Shown one piece after another: positions 5,544 through 7,663 of a stretch of 7,663 nucleotides of DNA (position 1 is its first letter; each line of letters begins with the position of its first letter). The DNA lies in assembly GCA_045537235.1 (NCBI GenBank), contig JAZSPB010000177.1:1-7663 (forward strand), written 5' to 3'. A program made the translations under genes and the position numbers. The stretch comes from RGIG8775 sp045537235 (GTDB taxonomy: Bacteria; Bacillota; Clostridia; Oscillospirales; CAG-272). Under the pieces are notes generated by a model that did not search any database, was not told where the DNA came from, and saw nothing but the letters and a program-made list of their open reading frames with translations.

Positions 5544-6731
5544 TCACATCAAACTGTGGATAAACTGTTCCGCGCAACGGGCGGAGCGATAGCCGCGACG
5601 AAGCGCAAATTCCTCTGCGGCACGGGCCAGCTCCGCAGGATCACGGTCGATACCGTTCCGCGCCGCAAGCTCAGCCACGATCTCAAGATACAGCTTTTTC
5701 TCCGGCTTGGCAAACAGCACGGTAAGTCCGAATCGCTCGGAGAGAGACAGTGTTTCCTGCACCGTGTCATTGCGGTGGACGTCGCTTCCTTCGCGGTCGG
5801 AAAAGCTTTCCTTTATAATATGGCGGCGATTGCTGGTGGCATAAATAACAGCATTGGGTGCCTTGGCACTGGCAGAGCCCTCCAACGTTGCCTTGAGCAT
5901 ACTGAACTGATCGTCATTATTATTAAAGGAAAGATCATCAATGAAAATAATGAACTTCAGCGGATTTCGACCGATCTCCCCCATGACCTTCGGCAAAAGC
6001 AACAACTGGTTTTTGCGAAGTTCAATAAGGCGAAGTCCTTCATCAAACAGATAATTGGCAATGGCCTTGACGGTGGATGACTTGCCTGTACCTGCGTCGC
6101 CGTAAAGCAAGGCGTTGGCGGCGGGTCTGCCTTCCAAAAAAGCACGGGTGTTGTCCATAACTCGCCGTCTTTCCTCGCCGTACCCGATGAAGCTCTCAAT
6201 GGAGGTGTCATCGGCACTTTCGATAGGCTTGATATGACCGTCCGAATCCACGGAAAACATTCCGTAAGAAGCAAAAATTCCGTAGCCGTACCGCCCGATG
6301 CTCTTCACGCGCTCGCCGTACTCAACAGCCAAATCGGCTTTTTCCGAATCAAAGGCGGGGAGAAAGTCACTTTCCTCCATATCCTCTGCAAAATCCAGTG
6401 GCGAGAGCGAAGCAAAGGAGGAAAGAATTTCCAGCTCATGCTTGGCCGTCTCTTGAATGGAAGAATTGACCGAGCCGCTCTTGGCAATGGAGCGGACATA
6501 CACATTTTCATCCTCGAACAGTACTCGCCTCACACACGCGGTAAGGCTTCCCCCGCCCTCGTAGATCTCAGCCACAAAAGCGCCGTAGGCGGACAGCTTT
6601 TGCTCACTTCCGCGCGCCGCCTCGGCATATTCAAAAAACTTACAAAAGATGGGCGTTTCAAAAAGACCGCGGAACACGCTGAACCGACAAAGCGCCCGAT
6701 CAATTTTTCGGATCTCTGTCATAGCGCTCAC
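5544..6731 (-). CDS. DUF815-family AAA+ ATPase (COG2607-like)
   Basis: The product has 395 residues from GTG 6731, or 392 from the ATG at 6722; neither start has a strong ribosome site. The N-terminal half is a helical region without recognisable motifs. The C-terminal half is an AAA+ module: Walker A GDAGTGKSS with Lys217, Walker B FIIFIDDL with Asp265-Asp266, and a sensor-1-like stretch VIYATSNRRH, followed by LSLSERFGLTVLF. The ending RRGYRSARCAEQFIHSL resembles the conserved DUF815 C-terminus. These features and their spacing match DUF815 (PF05673), a bacterial ATPase family without an established cellular role. The start overlaps the leuB stop (GTGA) and the stop is 15 bases before ilvA, so the gene sits tightly inside an amino-acid operon. 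Whether it serves that pathway or simply shares the transcript is unknown. Confidence 0.9.
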   Translation of the reverse strand: MSAMTEIRKIDRALCRFSVFRGLFETPIFCKFFEYAEAARGSEQKLSAYGAFVAEIYEGGGSLTACVRRVLFEDENVYVRSIAKSGSVNSSIQETAKHELEILSSFASLSPLDFAEDMEESDFLPAFDSEKADLAVEYGERVKSIGRYGYGIFASYGMFSVDSDGHIKPIESADDTSIESFIGYGEERRRVMDNTRAFLEGRPAANALLYGDAGTGKSSTVKAIANYLFDEGLRLIELRKNQLLLLPKVMGEIGRNPLKFIIFIDDLSFNNNDDQFSMLKATLEGSASAKAPNAVIYATSNRRHIIKESFSDREGSDVHRNDTVQETLSLSERFGLTVLFAKPEKKLYLEIVAELAARNGIDRDPAELARAAEEFALRRGYRSARCAEQFIHSLM

Positions 6732-7663
6732 AGACTTTCGATGATCTTATCGGTCATCTCGACGGTACCCAGTGCCTCGCCGCCATGCGCGATATCGGCC
6801 GTACGGTAACCGGCATTCAGCACCTTATCCACCGCATTCACAATGGCATCCGACTCCTCGGAAAGATCAAAGGAATACAAAAGCATCATAGCCGCCGACA
6901 GAATGGTAGCAATGGGATTGGCAAGATTCTTGCCCGCGATATCGGGTGCCGAGCCGTGAATGGGCTCATAAAGTCCGCGTGTCGTGTCACCCAAGGAAGC
7001 CGAAGGCAACATGCCGATAGAGCCGGTGATCTGGGATGCCTCATCGGACAAAATGTCGCCAAACATATTGGAAGTGACAATAACATCAAACTGCGCAGGG
7101 TTGCGAACCAACTGCATCGCGGCGTTATCCACCAGCATATCGGCGCACTTGATCTCGGGATACTTCTCCGCCATCTCATGGACGATCTTGCGCCACAAGC
7201 GAGAAGACTCAAGTACATTTGCCTTGTCAATGCTGATTAAATTGCGATTTCTCTTGGCAGATGTTTCAAAAGCCACCTTGGCGATACGCTCGATCTCCAT
7301 ACGGCTGTAGCACTCGGTGTCGTAGGCCTCTTCGCCGTACTTGCCTTCGCGCATACCTCTTTCACCAAAGTAGATACCACCCGTCAGTTCACGGACGATC
7401 ATAATATCAAAACCGTTCTCCACAATATCGGCACGAAGGGGGCAGTCGTCCTTCAGCGCAGGGTACAGCTTGGCAGGGCGAAGATTGGTAAACAAGCCCA
7501 TAGCCGCGCGAATACCGAGAAGCGCCTTTTCGGGACGCATATTACCCGGGAGTGTGTCCCATTTCGGTCCGCCTACCGCGCCAAGAAGCACGCTGTCCGC
7601 CTTAAGGCAGCCCTCAACTGTTTCCTCAGGAAGCGGCTTGCCGTGCTTATCTATTGCACAGCC
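6728..7663 (-). CDS. leuB: 3-isopropylmalate dehydrogenase, 5' end outside the window
   Basis: The - strand frame is open to the window edge; 311 codons are visible and about 45 N-terminal residues are missing. LeuB oxidises and decarboxylates 3-isopropylmalate to 2-oxoisocaproate with NAD+, the third step of leucine synthesis, in the cytosol. The visible start (AIDKHGKPLPEETVEG) leads into VLLGAVGGPKWD, then VRELTGGIYFGERG. The latter is the loop diagnostic for isopropylmalate rather than isocitrate dehydrogenase. MFGDILSDEASQITGSIGML gives the metal-binding aspartates, and GLYEPIHGSAPDIAGKNLAN is the NAD-binding block. The end (LGTVEMTDKIIESL) is typical, so the 3' end is intact. The stop overlaps the GTG of the DUF815 gene. 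With ilvA two genes on, this points to a branched-chain amino acid operon whose promoter lies outside the window. Confidence 0.96.
   Translation of the reverse strand, partial: GCAIDKHGKPLPEETVEGCLKADSVLLGAVGGPKWDTLPGNMRPEKALLGIRAAMGLFTNLRPAKLYPALKDDCPLRADIVENGFDIMIVRELTGGIYFGERGMREGKYGEEAYDTECYSRMEIERIAKVAFETSAKRNRNLISIDKANVLESSRLWRKIVHEMAEKYPEIKCADMLVDNAAMQLVRNPAQFDVIVTSNMFGDILSDEASQITGSIGMLPSASLGDTTRGLYEPIHGSAPDIAGKNLANPIATILSAAMMLLYSFDLSEESDAIVNAVDKVLNAGYRTADIAHGGEALGTVEMTDKIIESL

Overview
The window looks like chromosomal DNA of an anaerobic Clostridia-type Firmicute, probably an uncultured gut or rumen plant-polysaccharide degrader. This is inferred from AGGAGG-type ribosome binding sites, closely packed coding, a GH28 pectinase, a single-ACT threonine dehydratase and a DUF815 ATPase. 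No species call is possible from the sequence alone.

Left part (1-1803). A GH28 polygalacturonase-like gene on the + strand runs in from outside the window and stops at 1286. Three bases later begins a 195-bp near-perfect palindrome (1289-1483). Beyond it, on the - strand, lies an XRE-family repressor gene (1504-1803). It has an in-frame TAG at codon 34, where the family normally has the tryptophan of its WE motif.

Middle part (1804-2862). This is an AT-rich accessory block. A strong sigma-A-like promoter (1877-1905) reads away from the broken XRE gene into two overlapping small genes: a DUF2500-type membrane protein and a short unrecognised lipoprotein. A compact hairpin terminator closes the unit and probably also serves the convergent gene on the other side.

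Right part (2884-7663, all - strand, read right to left). The order is leuB (5' part outside the window), a DUF815 AAA+ ATPase, ilvA, a second palindrome copy (4131-4327), ridA, and a predicted lipoprotein with three further membrane helices. leuB and ilvA belong to branched-chain amino acid metabolism. RidA hydrolyses the reactive enamine/imine intermediates released by IlvA, so ilvA and ridA form a functional pair. The first three genes overlap or nearly touch and should be one operon. The palindrome sits only 7 bp after the ilvA stop, inside the ilvA-ridA gap.

The most unusual feature is the palindrome family. There are two copies of about 196 bp, with arms that pair over nearly their whole length, nested smaller palindromes, at least one compensatory base-pair change between copies, and the same orientation relative to the gene they follow. 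It resembles an ERIC/MITE-type transcribed palindromic repeat, and I do not recognise it as a named family. The second item of note is the amber codon in the XRE gene. No tRNA, rRNA, CRISPR array, transposase or phage gene was seen.
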